Source: Pedosphaera parvula Ellin514 | Lineage (GTDB): Bacteria; Verrucomicrobiota; Verrucomicrobiia; Limisphaerales; Pedosphaeraceae | Assembly: GCF_000172555.1 (NCBI RefSeq) | Contig: NZ_ABOX02000001.1 | Span: 62,001-126,000, forward strand | Reading direction: 5' to 3' | Length of the DNA stretch: 64,000 nt | Part shown: positions 8,363 through 17,401 of the stretch, piece after piece | Layout: every line of letters begins with the position of its first letter | Position numbering within the stretch: position 1 is the first letter of the stretch | Position numbers and translations under genes: made by a program | Notes under the pieces: generated by a model | The model's database searches: none | What the model saw: the letters and a program-made list of their open reading frames with translations, nothing else | What the model was told of the DNA's origin: nothing

Positions 8363-10477
8363 ATGTCGCGGAAGATACAGTTCCTGGTATGCCCTCCAGA
8401 CCTCTACAGTGTGGATTATGTCATCAATCCATGGATGGAAGGAAACATTCATAAGACCTCGCCCGCCTTGGCTTTGGCTCAATGGGATGGGTTGGTTAAG
8501 ATTTTAAAGCACCATGCGGAAGTGGAGGAGATTGCGCCTCAACCGGGATTGCCTGATATGGTTTTTACTGCCAATGCGGGATTGGCAGTCGGAAAGAAAT
8601 TTGCGCTCAGCCGGTTTTTGCCAAGGGAACGGCGTGGCGAGGAACCTTACTTCAAGAAGTGGTTTAAAAAGCAGGGATTTGAAATTTGTGAACTGCCGCC
8701 GGATCTGCCGTTCGAAGGCGCAGGGGATGCCTTGTTGGACCGTCGTGGAGAGGTCTTATGGGCAGGTTACGGATTTAGAACTGAGCTCGATGCGCATCCC
8801 TGGATCGCGCGGTGGTTGAATGTTGAAGTCTTATCCCTTCGCCTGATTGACCCACGCTTTTATCATCTGGATACCTGTTTCTGCCCGCTCGAACGGGGAT
8901 ATCTGTTGTATTATCCCCAGGCGTTGGATGCCTACTCGAATCGCCTGATTGAGCAACGTGTTCCTGAGGAGAAACGCATTGTGGTGTCGGAGGCAGATGC
9001 GGCGCGATTTGCCTGCAATGCGGTGAATATCGAAGACAAGGTGATTCTAAGTCAGGTTGGTGCGGAACTGCGGGCGAGGCTAGAAGCTGGAGGTTTCCAG
9101 GTGATTGAAACTCCACTTGGTGAATTTATCAAATCAGGTGGAGCGGCGAAATGTCTGACCTTGCGGATCACCGAACCCGAACCACCGCGACGCAAGGCCA
9201 AAACCGCGGTGCAAAGCCGTGAGCTTAAATTGGAAGGACATCTGCTTGATTCCGGTCTGTTGGAACGAGCGCTGGATTTGACTGTGCAGAGTGGCGGAAG
9301 TTTTCAGATATTGCATTTCAATCTTGGTAAACAGCGGCATAGCACCTCCAACGCCGACATTAGAATCTCCGCCCCCTCAGAGATTGTATTGGATAGAATC
9401 GTCAGCCAGATGATTGAACTCGGGGCAGTTGTTGCGCCACAGGATGAGGAGGATGCGGAATTAAAGCCGACGACCCAGCTCGGCGTGGCGCCGGATGATT
9501 TTCTTTCCACAACCATTTATCCAACAGAAGTGCGTGTGAAGGGCGAATGGGTACGCGTGCAGGACCAGCGCATGGATGGGGTGATCGTGGTGGACGAAAA
9601 GCAAAAGACCGCACGGTGCACTTTGTTCCGTTACTTGCAATTGGGAGATCGTGTTGTGGTGGGAAGCAAGGGCGTGCGGACCGTGCGCAAGACGGATTCA
9701 CGCGAGGTGCCCGGCGGTTCGCAAGCCGAACATGAATTCTCTTTCATGGGCGCAGGTGTTTCGAGCGAAAGACGGGTGGAATTGACCGTTGACCAGATCG
9801 CCTGGGACATGCGCCGGATTCGCCAACAGGGAGGTAGAGTCGTGGTGGTGCCGGGACCGGTGGTGATTCATACGGGCGGAGGCGAGCATTTGTCATGGTT
9901 GATACGCGAGGGTTATGTGCACGGCTTGTTAAGTGGAAATGCCATAGCTGTGCATGATATTGAGCAGTCGCTCATGGGAACCTCCCTGGGAGTGGATTTG
10001 AAAATGGGCGGTTCGGTCGAGGGCGGGCACCGTCACCATTTGAAGGCAATCAATACCATCCGCGGTTGCGGGAGCATTGCCAAGGCAGTGGAGCAGGGCG
10101 TCCTGACACGCGGAGTCTTTTACGATTGCGTCAAAAAGGGAGTGCCATTCGCTCTGGCCGGTTCGATCCGTGATGACGGACCATTGCCGGATACGCAAAT
10201 GGATTTGATCAAAGCGCAGGAAGAATATTCCCAGTTGATCAAGGGAGCTGAGTTGATACTGATGCTCTCATCCATGCTGCATTCCATTGGAGTCGGCAAC
10301 ATGACGCCTGCAGGAGTGAAGCTGGTCTGCGTGGACATCAACCCGGCGGTGGTCACAAAGTTGAGCGATCGTGGTTCCGTTGAATCAATCGGCATCGTTA
10401 CCGATGTGGGACTGTTCTTGAACCTCCTCACACAACGGCTGCAAAAATTGCAGGGAACCGAACGAGAAGGAGCTTGA
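8363..10477 (+). CDS. argZ: Arginine dihydrolase / LOR-SDH (ornithine cyclodeaminase-type) fusion, ArgZ/AgrE-like
   Basis: The 704-residue product has an N-terminal guanidine-modifying-enzyme domain (~1-270). The rest includes the LOR/SDH conserved region seen in cyanobacterial ArgZ/AgrE. Counting from the ATG at 8363, the expected catalytic set falls at Asn22 (VINPW), Asn71 (FTANAG), Glu118 (FEGAGD), His168 (FYHLD) and Cys264 (GGAAKCLTL). To my recollection this is the same numbering as in ArgZ, which supports this start over the one at 8327. In ArgZ/AgrE the first domain turns arginine into ornithine, CO2 and two ammonia. The C-terminal part, with a Rossmann-like segment (VVVVPGPVVIHTGGGEHLSWLI), can convert ornithine to proline in AgrE. 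The gene stands alone between unrelated neighbours. Whether the cyclodeaminase half is active cannot be read from sequence. Confidence 0.85.
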   Translation: MSRKIQFLVCPPDLYSVDYVINPWMEGNIHKTSPALALAQWDGLVKILKHHAEVEEIAPQPGLPDMVFTANAGLAVGKKFALSRFLPRERRGEEPYFKKWFKKQGFEICELPPDLPFEGAGDALLDRRGEVLWAGYGFRTELDAHPWIARWLNVEVLSLRLIDPRFYHLDTCFCPLERGYLLYYPQALDAYSNRLIEQRVPEEKRIVVSEADAARFACNAVNIEDKVILSQVGAELRARLEAGGFQVIETPLGEFIKSGGAAKCLTLRITEPEPPRRKAKTAVQSRELKLEGHLLDSGLLERALDLTVQSGGSFQILHFNLGKQRHSTSNADIRISAPSEIVLDRIVSQMIELGAVVAPQDEEDAELKPTTQLGVAPDDFLSTTIYPTEVRVKGEWVRVQDQRMDGVIVVDEKQKTARCTLFRYLQLGDRVVVGSKGVRTVRKTDSREVPGGSQAEHEFSFMGAGVSSERRVELTVDQIAWDMRRIRQQGGRVVVVPGPVVIHTGGGEHLSWLIREGYVHGLLSGNAIAVHDIEQSLMGTSLGVDLKMGGSVEGGHRHHLKAINTIRGCGSIAKAVEQGVLTRGVFYDCVKKGVPFALAGSIRDDGPLPDTQMDLIKAQEEYSQLIKGAELILMLSSMLHSIGVGNMTPAGVKLVCVDINPAVVTKLSDRGSVESIGIVTDVGLFLNLLTQRLQKLQGTEREGA

Positions 10478-10963
10478 TGCCGGCAGAAGTCGGTTAAGCT
10501 AAATCTTATACTAACCGAACCGCAAGTTGGGCATCGTGTTGCGACCGATATCCACTGACCCATAAAGTTTCTGTTTGCTTCTGCCGGGAGTTATTGCAGC
10601 TTGTTGAAGAGGAGAACTAATACTCGGCTCGCTAGAACCTCCAGAAGTAAGCGGGATTATACTTTCCTTTCGGCGCAATGTTTCCTTGCTGGTCCGTCGG
10701 GCGAACCTACGATGAGCCATGCATGGTGCGTTTGATTAAACGTCAACCAAAGGAGAATTCAACCGCGAGGCAAAGATGAAAGCAATCATTGTTGCTGAAG
10801 CCATACTTGGAGAAAGTTTATGATTCAAAACAGAATGGGCTCTTGTATGGAATCATGCAGGTTTGGGTGTCAAAAACAGGAGATCTTCAGACCATGTTCA
10901 TATGGGGCGGTTTACCACTGGTAATTAACTGGAATCTTCGTAGAGTCGCGCAAACTTAATACC
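10478..10963. other. Intergenic stretch, no gene seen
   Basis: About 490 bp separate the arginine dihydrolase gene from the MoxR operon. The open frames here are short and not protein-like. Upstream of moxR the DNA becomes more A/T-rich, as expected for a promoter, but no clear -35/-10 pair or repeat was found. Confidence 0.5.
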
Positions 10964-11947
10964 ATGACTGAAATATCACCACAGTCTGTCAAGGAGGTAT
11001 ATGGGCGGATCACACAGGACCTGGGTAAAGTGATAGTTGGCCAGGACCAAATCATCCGGCTCCTCCTTGTCAGTTTATTTTCACGCGGTCATTGCCTCCT
11101 CGTGGGCGTGCCCGGGTTGGCGAAGACACTTCTGGTCAAGACGCTTGCCGAAGTGCTGCACTTGAGTTTCAAACGAATACAATTCACGCCCGACTTGATG
11201 CCGGCGGATATTCTGGGCTCCGATTTATTGCAGGAGAAGGATCGTCGATTGGAATTCGAATATCAGCCAGGACCGATCTTCGCGAACCTGTTGCTGGCTG
11301 ACGAAATCAATCGCACACCGCCGAAGACGCAATCGGCCCTGCTCGAAGCGATGCAAGAGCGCAGGGTGACGGTGGGCGGAAAGTCACGGTCGTTGCCCGA
11401 TCCCTTCCTCGTGGTGGCGACGCAGAACCCGATTGAACAGGAAGGAACCTATCCATTGCCTGAAGCGCAGTTGGATCGTTTCATGTTTTCACTTTACCTC
11501 GATTACCCGCGCAAGGACGAGGAGATGGAGATTGTGAAGCGCACCACCATCATGGAACTTCCGGAGTTAAAGCCCACGGTGACACTGGACGAAATCGTTC
11601 AGGTTCAGAAATTGGTGCTCGCCGCGCCGGTTTCCGATCACGTAATCGATTATGCCGTGGAACTGGCCACTGCCACGCGACCTAATCGATTGGGAGCCTT
11701 GCAGGTGGCAAAGGATTACGTGGAATGGGGTGCGGGACCCCGTGCGTCGCAATACCTGATTCTGGGAGCGAAGGCCCTGGCGTTGATGAAAGGCAAGCTC
11801 ACGCCGGAAACGGAAGAAGTCAGAGAAGTCGCGATGGCCGTGTTGCAACATCGGGTGATCACGAATTATCGGGCAACCGGGGCGGGGAAGAAATCGCGGG
11901 ATATTTTGGAAGCCATTTTGAAGGGAGTGAAGGAAAAGGAGTATTAG
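10964..11947 (+). CDS. MoxR-family AAA+ ATPase
   Basis: The 327-residue product has the Walker A motif GVPGLAKT, Walker [10 protein letters not shown], sensor 1 VVATQNP and the arginine-finger region [13 protein letters not shown], followed by the small helical lid. MoxR ATPases act as chaperones that help VWA-domain partners assemble or insert metals. The partners follow directly (DUF58 and two VWA proteins), so this is the motor of the cluster. It is the first gene of an operon reaching 23167; the gap to the next gene is 84 bp. Start by ATG at 10964 gives the normal family length. Confidence 0.95.
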   Translation: MTEISPQSVKEVYGRITQDLGKVIVGQDQIIRLLLVSLFSRGHCLLVGVPGLAKTLLVKTLAEVLHLSFKRIQFTPDLMPADILGSDLLQEKDRRLEFEYQPGPIFANLLLADEINRTPPKTQSALLEAMQERRVTVGGKSRSLPDPFLVVATQNPIEQEGTYPLPEAQLDRFMFSLYLDYPRKDEEMEIVKRTTIMELPELKPTVTLDEIVQVQKLVLAAPVSDHVIDYAVELATATRPNRLGALQVAKDYVEWGAGPRASQYLILGAKALALMKGKLTPETEEVREVAMAVLQHRVITNYRATGAGKKSRDILEAILKGVKEKEY

Positions 11948-12031
11948 AATCCCCCTAGATCAATGGATATCCCATGAAAAGCCCTGACATGCAGTTTCTA
12001 ATTAAAACTGAAATAACTGAGTAGCAAATGT

Positions 12032-13108
12032 ATGGGGGAGGGGGGAGACAATTCAAAGGAAGAGAGCCGGCAGCCAGCTACTAATATGAGCGGTGCTGCT
12101 GGCAGACCGCCCGTTATCCAAAAGCCGCCGCCCGTTCCTGCACATTTGAAGGAGCCAAAGCCTGCGTCTGAACCAACCATTCTGGGCAAACCAATAGGCT
12201 TTCAACCAGCTGCCTTGCTCAATACGGAGGAGTTGGAGCGTTTCAAAAATCTCCTCGTTTTTGCCAAATCTACTGTTGAAGGTTACTACGTTGGCAAGCA
12301 TAAGTCGCCGTTTCGTGGAGCTTCAGCCGAGTTCGCGGATTACAAGGAATACGTTGCCGGCGACGACATTGCCCACCTGGATTGGCGGGCATACGGCCGA
12401 ACCAGACGATTGTATGTGCGGCAATTCGAGGAAGAGACTGACATGGTGGTGTATCTCCTCGTCGATACCAGCGCCTCAATGCGCTATGCCGGAGAGAAAC
12501 GCCAGCCGAAATTCTATTTGGCGGCAAAAGTCGCCGCCGCCCTCACTTACCTGATGCTTAAGCAAGGAGACAAGGCCTCCTTGACTCTCTTTTCCAACAA
12601 GGTCAATCAATTCATCCCACCCGGCGGAACGCGACGCCATTTGCATCGCATCGTGACTGAGCTGGAACGGGTCAGGCCAGCCGCGACAACGGGCGTTACG
12701 CAGGCTTTGAATGAGTGTGCGGGAATCTTCAAAAAGCGTGGACGTTTGGTCGTGATCTCCGATTTTCTGGATGACAATAGAAACCTGTTCGAAGCCTTGG
12801 GACAATTCCTGCATCGCAAGTTCGAGATATTGCTGCTGCATGTGGTCGATCCCGATGAGTTGCACCTGCCGAGCTTCACCGTGGCAAAGTTCGTGGACAT
12901 GGAAACGAGCGAAGAGGTGCAGGTTGACCCGGAGGAAATACGGGCATCCTATCGCGAAAATATGAAAGGAACCATTGATGCGCTCGCTCGGGAAGCTGAT
13001 TTGAGGCAGATAAATCATACGTTGTTGGACACCACCAATCCTTACCTGGCCGCGATTGAGGCGTATCTCGGTTTTCGCGGTGCCAACAACGTCCTTGCGA
13101 GGCCATAG
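12032..13108 (+). CDS. DUF58 (VWA-like) protein of the MoxR cluster
   Basis: The 358-residue product begins with a ~60-residue Pro-rich, low-complexity tail, then the DUF58 core. The core shows FRGASAEFADYKEYVAGDDI, HLDWRAYGRTRRLYVRQFEEE and a MIDAS-like motif DTSASMRY in a VWA fold (~140-320). The family is the usual partner of MoxR. It has no membrane segment, so it is cytoplasmic, unlike the two VWA proteins that follow. An ATG at 12086 would remove the first 18 residues; neither start has a strong ribosome site. The next gene starts 3 bp after its stop. Confidence 0.92.
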   Translation: MGEGGDNSKEESRQPATNMSGAAGRPPVIQKPPPVPAHLKEPKPASEPTILGKPIGFQPAALLNTEELERFKNLLVFAKSTVEGYYVGKHKSPFRGASAEFADYKEYVAGDDIAHLDWRAYGRTRRLYVRQFEEETDMVVYLLVDTSASMRYAGEKRQPKFYLAAKVAAALTYLMLKQGDKASLTLFSNKVNQFIPPGGTRRHLHRIVTELERVRPAATTGVTQALNECAGIFKKRGRLVVISDFLDDNRNLFEALGQFLHRKFEILLLHVVDPDELHLPSFTVAKFVDMETSEEVQVDPEEIRASYRENMKGTIDALAREADLRQINHTLLDTTNPYLAAIEAYLGFRGANNVLARP

Positions 13109-13111
13109 CCA

Positions 13112-15193
13112 ATGTCGTTTCTAAATGCATCATTACTTTACGGCTTAATACCCTTGGTGACACTGCCGGTGATCATCCATTTGTTGAATCGCAAATTTCC
13201 AAAACTCTTCTCTTTTTCATCCATTAGGAATATCAAGGAAACCGTTGCTCGAAGATCCAGTTTGTTCAAGTGGCGGCACTGGATTCTCGCAATGTTGCGA
13301 ACCGCATTCCTGATTCTTTTGTTATTAGCCTTTCTCAAACCAGCTTTGCCGAAGTTTGGCTCCTCGACCAAAACTGACGGGAGCCGGCAGGTGTTGTTGC
13401 TCATCGACCATTCGTTAAGCATGGAATACAAGGGCGATGGAGTAAGTTGCCGTCAGCGAGCAATTGTGGAAGCTGATAAGTTGCTGAACACCCTCGGCCC
13501 GGAAGACCTTGTGAATGTCATGTTGGTGGGACAAAATCCGTCGACTTGCTTCGTGGAGTTCTCCCGGAACCATGCGGATGCGAAACGGTTCATCGATAAT
13601 CTTCGACCTGGATTTACGCGCGGCAATTTCAACCAGGCCAATGGAGCTGCTGCGCGATTGGTCTCTCAAAAGGGGAATCGTCCGGAAATCTATTACATCT
13701 CGGATTTTCAACGAAAGAACTGGGCCAATGTAGATTTTACTCCGTTGCCGGCAACGGCGCGGCTGTTTTTCGTGGATGTCTCCTCGAAGACGAAGGACAA
13801 CCACGCAATTCTTGGCGCAACAATCAATCAAGCGGAAGTATTGGCTGGAGATACCGTGATGTTGGAAATCAGTGTAGGCAACTACAGTGAAAAACCCTTG
13901 CAGGATCGGTTGAAAGTCTTCGTGGATGACAAAAACAGCTTTGAAAAGGAAGTGTTTGTATCGCCATGGTCGGTGGGGAAAGTAACTTTGCCGGTGGCAC
14001 CCGGAGCGCCGGGATTGCACCAATGCGAAGTACGACTCCCGGCAGATGGCTTGGAACAAGACGACCGGTTTTTCGTGACCATACCCGTGCTGGAGAAAGA
14101 GGAAGTATTGATTGTCTCCGATGATCCAAATCCTGAGAAAGATGCCGTTTATTTCGTCAAAACCGCGCTGAATCCGTACGAGAATTTGAAAGGCTCACTC
14201 CTTCCCCGAAACATCAAATCCGGAGAGATCACCGAAAGCCAGTTGGTTTCTGCCAAAAAGATTTTCCTGACACGGACCGGAGCTTTAACCGACAACGCCT
14301 GCAAAGCCCTGGCCAAGTTTTTGTTCAATGGAGGTGGCGTCGTTTATTTCCTGGATGGAAAATCCGACGCGGAAAATTTGCAGCGTTTGGAAAAGGTGAT
14401 CGGACCGGGGACAATGCCCTTGAAACTTGGAGAAAAGCGAACCGTTGAGAATGTTGGAACCGGCGCGCAACAAATTATCAAGGGGGATTTCAAATCCAAG
14501 TATTTAAAGCTGTTTCGTGGTTCGACACGGCAGGATTTGGGGTTGCTGGAGTTCTACGACTTCTACAACGCCAGTTCTTCTGGAGCCGGTAACATCCTTT
14601 TATCCTATGCAGACGAAACTCCCGCCATGGCTTCGATGACCCACGGGTTAGGGACAATGTTGTTGGTAAATTTCTCGGTCGGCGAGTTCTCCAGTAACCT
14701 GGCGCGGCAGAAGATTTTTCCGGCATGGATCCAGGAGATGGTAAAGACCATTTCGAGCGAGGAACCGCCGCCGGTTTCCTACGTGGTGGGAGACAACGTT
14801 CAAACCGAGGTATGGCGAAACGATTTAAAGGAGAACAACCTCCGGGCGCCTTCCGGTAATCCGGTTGAGATAAAGCGGGAACTCGCAGGCGAGAGATATG
14901 CCATTTCCTTCGCCCCTCAGGAATTGGGTTTTTACACCCTCAAGCAAGGCAAAACAGTGGCCGCATTTGCGGTTAATGCTAGTCCGGACGAGTCGGATTT
15001 GCGGCAAGTCGATAAACAGTTATTGCCCGATTCCGTCAGGGAAGGGCAGCAGGCTCATTTCGTCGCGGGACAGGCGGACTACGAAGATCTCGTCAAGGGA
15101 AGGCCGGTGTTTCAGTATTTTGTTTACGCCGGATTACTGTTCCTTTTGTTGGAGATGGCCTTTCAACTCTGGATGCGGAGGCTGGCGACGTGA
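13112..15193 (+). CDS. BatA-like membrane protein with VWA domain
   Basis: The 693-residue product starts with the BatA N-terminal signature: LYGLIPLVTLPVIIHLLNRK as TM1, then IRNIKETVARRSSLFKWRHW. TM2 follows (~52-70), then a VWA domain whose MIDAS reads DHSLSM (~94). A long periplasmic-type region includes a class I glutamine-amidotransferase-like stretch (KIFLTRTGALTDN, FLFNGGGVVYFLDG), and a final membrane helix lies at ~667-685. The family is named for Bacteroides aerotolerance; its real role is envelope-related and unresolved. It overlaps the next gene by 4 bp (GTGA at 15190), which suggests coupled translation. Confidence 0.9.
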   Translation: MSFLNASLLYGLIPLVTLPVIIHLLNRKFPKLFSFSSIRNIKETVARRSSLFKWRHWILAMLRTAFLILLLLAFLKPALPKFGSSTKTDGSRQVLLLIDHSLSMEYKGDGVSCRQRAIVEADKLLNTLGPEDLVNVMLVGQNPSTCFVEFSRNHADAKRFIDNLRPGFTRGNFNQANGAAARLVSQKGNRPEIYYISDFQRKNWANVDFTPLPATARLFFVDVSSKTKDNHAILGATINQAEVLAGDTVMLEISVGNYSEKPLQDRLKVFVDDKNSFEKEVFVSPWSVGKVTLPVAPGAPGLHQCEVRLPADGLEQDDRFFVTIPVLEKEEVLIVSDDPNPEKDAVYFVKTALNPYENLKGSLLPRNIKSGEITESQLVSAKKIFLTRTGALTDNACKALAKFLFNGGGVVYFLDGKSDAENLQRLEKVIGPGTMPLKLGEKRTVENVGTGAQQIIKGDFKSKYLKLFRGSTRQDLGLLEFYDFYNASSSGAGNILLSYADETPAMASMTHGLGTMLLVNFSVGEFSSNLARQKIFPAWIQEMVKTISSEEPPPVSYVVGDNVQTEVWRNDLKENNLRAPSGNPVEIKRELAGERYAISFAPQELGFYTLKQGKTVAAFAVNASPDESDLRQVDKQLLPDSVREGQQAHFVAGQADYEDLVKGRPVFQYFVYAGLLFLLLEMAFQLWMRRLAT

Positions 15194-16920
15194 ATCTTCT
15201 GCTAGCCAATTCTGAGCTCGTATTGGACCCGATGTTGCCAATGCCGATGGTCGTCCTGATCGGGCTGATAATGGCAGCACTAACGCTCGTTACATACAAG
15301 AGGGTTGGGTTCCGGGTCGGCAATTGGAAAAATGGATTGCTTACAATTTTTCGAGTGATTGGGATTGCACTTGTGATGCTGGTATTGCTTCAGCCATCCC
15401 GGTTGGAAGAAATTCCACCACCGATGCATCAAAAGGTGACGTTGGTGGCACTGGATACCTCGAGGAGCATGAAGCAAGCTGACGAGGAAAAAATGACAAG
15501 GTTAGAGGCGGCCGAAAACCTTTTGATGGATGCGGACATCGTTCCCCGCGACGGCGTGGTGAAGGACCCGGGCGTAAGACTATTTGAATTCGGTGAAGAT
15601 GCAACCGCGGTTACGAAATCGATGATGGACCTGGCTCCCGCAGGAAATAGCACTCGATTTCATCGTTCCATCAACACCATGGTGAATTCATTAGGAGCCG
15701 ATGAGGGAGCCAAGGCGCTGATTCTTTTTACCGACGGCCACGACTTTGAACTGGTGAATCCTTCCAAAACCGCCCTCATTGCCAGGGCACGCCAGGTTCC
15801 AATCTATGCCGTTGCACTTGGAAAGCAGGGTAAGGTGAAAGACACCTCGATTCACATCACCAGCTATCAGCCCTACACCTATGTAAAGCAGAAAGCACGC
15901 ATTTCCGGAATGTTGCGGATGATTGGTTGTGATTACGAAGACATTCAGGTGGAATTGCTGCGTCAGAACAAGGTGGTACAGACCCAGAAAATAAATGCAG
16001 GGGAGAGTCAGGAGATGCCGGTGCAGTTCGAGGTGATGGAAAACGAAGTGGGTCAATATGAATACGAAATGCGCGTGATTCCACTGGAAGACGAAGTTGA
16101 TAAGGACAACAACAGCGCCATTACTTATCTAAATGTCATTGATCAGCAGATTCAGGTTTTGCTGCTTGAAGGCTCACCCTACTGGGACACGACTTTTCTG
16201 CAACGCTCCTTGATGCGCAACGACAAGATTGATTTGGATTCCATTACCCACTACGCGCCACAGAAAGTGCGGGTGATCCGCAAGAAGCCTTCAGAGCAGG
16301 AATTGAAGGTTCCCGAAAAAGCTGAGGAATTTAATCATTATGACCTCATCATCCTTGGCCGGTCTGTCGAAAAGTTATTGAACCGGGAACAGCTGACCTT
16401 GCTTGAGAACTATGTAAAAAACCAGGGCGGAACTGTGATCTTTGGTCGCGGAAAAGCTTTTGATGGGGATTTGGCGAAGAATGAACTGGAGCCGGTGATT
16501 TGGGATGACAAGGTCAGCGAAAAGGTCCATTTGCAAATCGGTCGCGAAGGACAGGCTCTCGCACCGTTTCGAATTCTTACCGAGCAGTATGGCGGGTTGG
16601 ATGCCGTGCCCGACCTAATCGCGGGACGGAATGCGCTTGAGAAAAAACCGCTTACGGCCACCCTGGCTTCGGTGCAGAGCGCAAACGGTGGTCAGCCGAT
16701 GCCAGGCATCGTGCAGCGCCGATTAGGGCAGGGACAAGTCTTGAGTGTGGGAGTGGATGGATTGTGGCGCTGGGCGTTCAATGCAAAAGTGGAAAGGCGT
16801 CAACAACTTGTTCGACCGGTTCTGGGACCAGATGGTTTTGTGGTTGATGGCGGGGAGAGACTTTCTACCGAACCAGCAATTTTCCCTGCGAACGAGTTCA
16901 GCCAACATCATGCTGGGTGA
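15190..16920 (+). CDS. VWA-domain membrane protein, N-terminal part of a frameshifted gene
   Basis: This GTG-started frame has two membrane segments (~20-35, 50-66) and a VWA domain with MIDAS DTSRSM (~94-99) and a second acidic loop LILFTDGHDF. A region resembling a ThuA/glutamine-amidotransferase fold follows (IQVLLLEGSPYWDTTFLQRSL, YDLIILGRSVEKLL, YVKNQGGTVIFGRGKAF). Homology-like sequence stops at GLWRWAFNAKVE. From about 16795 the frame turns to non-family sequence and ends at 16920. The continuation is found one frame over (next entry). Removing one A from GGAAAGG at 16791-16797 restores a single ~736-residue protein. Confidence 0.85.
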   Translation: MNLLLANSELVLDPMLPMPMVVLIGLIMAALTLVTYKRVGFRVGNWKNGLLTIFRVIGIALVMLVLLQPSRLEEIPPPMHQKVTLVALDTSRSMKQADEEKMTRLEAAENLLMDADIVPRDGVVKDPGVRLFEFGEDATAVTKSMMDLAPAGNSTRFHRSINTMVNSLGADEGAKALILFTDGHDFELVNPSKTALIARARQVPIYAVALGKQGKVKDTSIHITSYQPYTYVKQKARISGMLRMIGCDYEDIQVELLRQNKVVQTQKINAGESQEMPVQFEVMENEVGQYEYEMRVIPLEDEVDKDNNSAITYLNVIDQQIQVLLLEGSPYWDTTFLQRSLMRNDKIDLDSITHYAPQKVRVIRKKPSEQELKVPEKAEEFNHYDLIILGRSVEKLLNREQLTLLENYVKNQGGTVIFGRGKAFDGDLAKNELEPVIWDDKVSEKVHLQIGREGQALAPFRILTEQYGGLDAVPDLIAGRNALEKKPLTATLASVQSANGGQPMPGIVQRRLGQGQVLSVGVDGLWRWAFNAKVERRQQLVRPVLGPDGFVVDGGERLSTEPAIFPANEFSQHHAG

Positions 16921-17401
16921 GAAGATTTATTTCCGGGTAGTGATGCGCACTCCCAACGCACAGGTGAAGCAGGTGCCGATTGTTTATTATCTCGGAGATA
17001 AGGAGGTTGGACGAACCACACTGAATCCGGTGCCTGGACAGGATGGCTTGAGATTGATGGCCGAGTATCTGCCGGAAAAGGTGGGAAAATATCGCGCGGC
17101 AGTTAAATTCCCAGATGGAACGGCGCAGGAGTCCAGGTTCATTGTTTACCAGGAGGATTTGGAAGATACCGAAGTGGCTACGGACGTGGGGTATCTGAAA
17201 CGACTTTGTGAAAGTAGTGGTGGACGACTCTTGACGCGAAGTGAATTGGGAAAGTTGAACCTGGAACTTAAGAATGAGAAATTGGACAGCACGCCGAAAA
17301 CCAGGCTGGTTTCCATATGGGATAGAACTTGGTTTTTCTATCTAATAGGTTTACTGTTCGGCATCGACTGGTATCTGCGTCGAAGGTGGGGGTTATGCTA
17401 A
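16745..17401 (+). CDS. C-terminal part of the frameshifted VWA-domain protein
   Basis: Only the part after ~16796 is meaningful. It reads GVNNLFDRFWDQMVLWLMAG and NFPxQ-type beta-sandwich sequence, then a single TM (WFFYLIGLLFGIDWYLRRRW) at the C-terminus. The DRFW...LxxWL phrase normally follows the WRW motif at the end of the upstream frame, so this is the missing tail and not an independent gene. The open frame begins inside its partner at 16745, with no credible start of its own. Its stop overlaps the start of the next gene by 7 bp. It could be a real +1 mutation, a sequencing error in the A-run, or recoding. Confidence 0.7.
   Translation: MWEWMDCGAGRSMQKWKGVNNLFDRFWDQMVLWLMAGRDFLPNQQFSLRTSSANIMLGEKIYFRVVMRTPNAQVKQVPIVYYLGDKEVGRTTLNPVPGQDGLRLMAEYLPEKVGKYRAAVKFPDGTAQESRFIVYQEDLEDTEVATDVGYLKRLCESSGGRLLTRSELGKLNLELKNEKLDSTPKTRLVSIWDRTWFFYLIGLLFGIDWYLRRRWGLC

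Noticed and set aside
10511-10720. 69-codon minus-strand frame after the arginine dihydrolase gene
   Set aside because: Ser/Arg/Pro-rich composition, no start signal and no similarity recognised; treated as chance.
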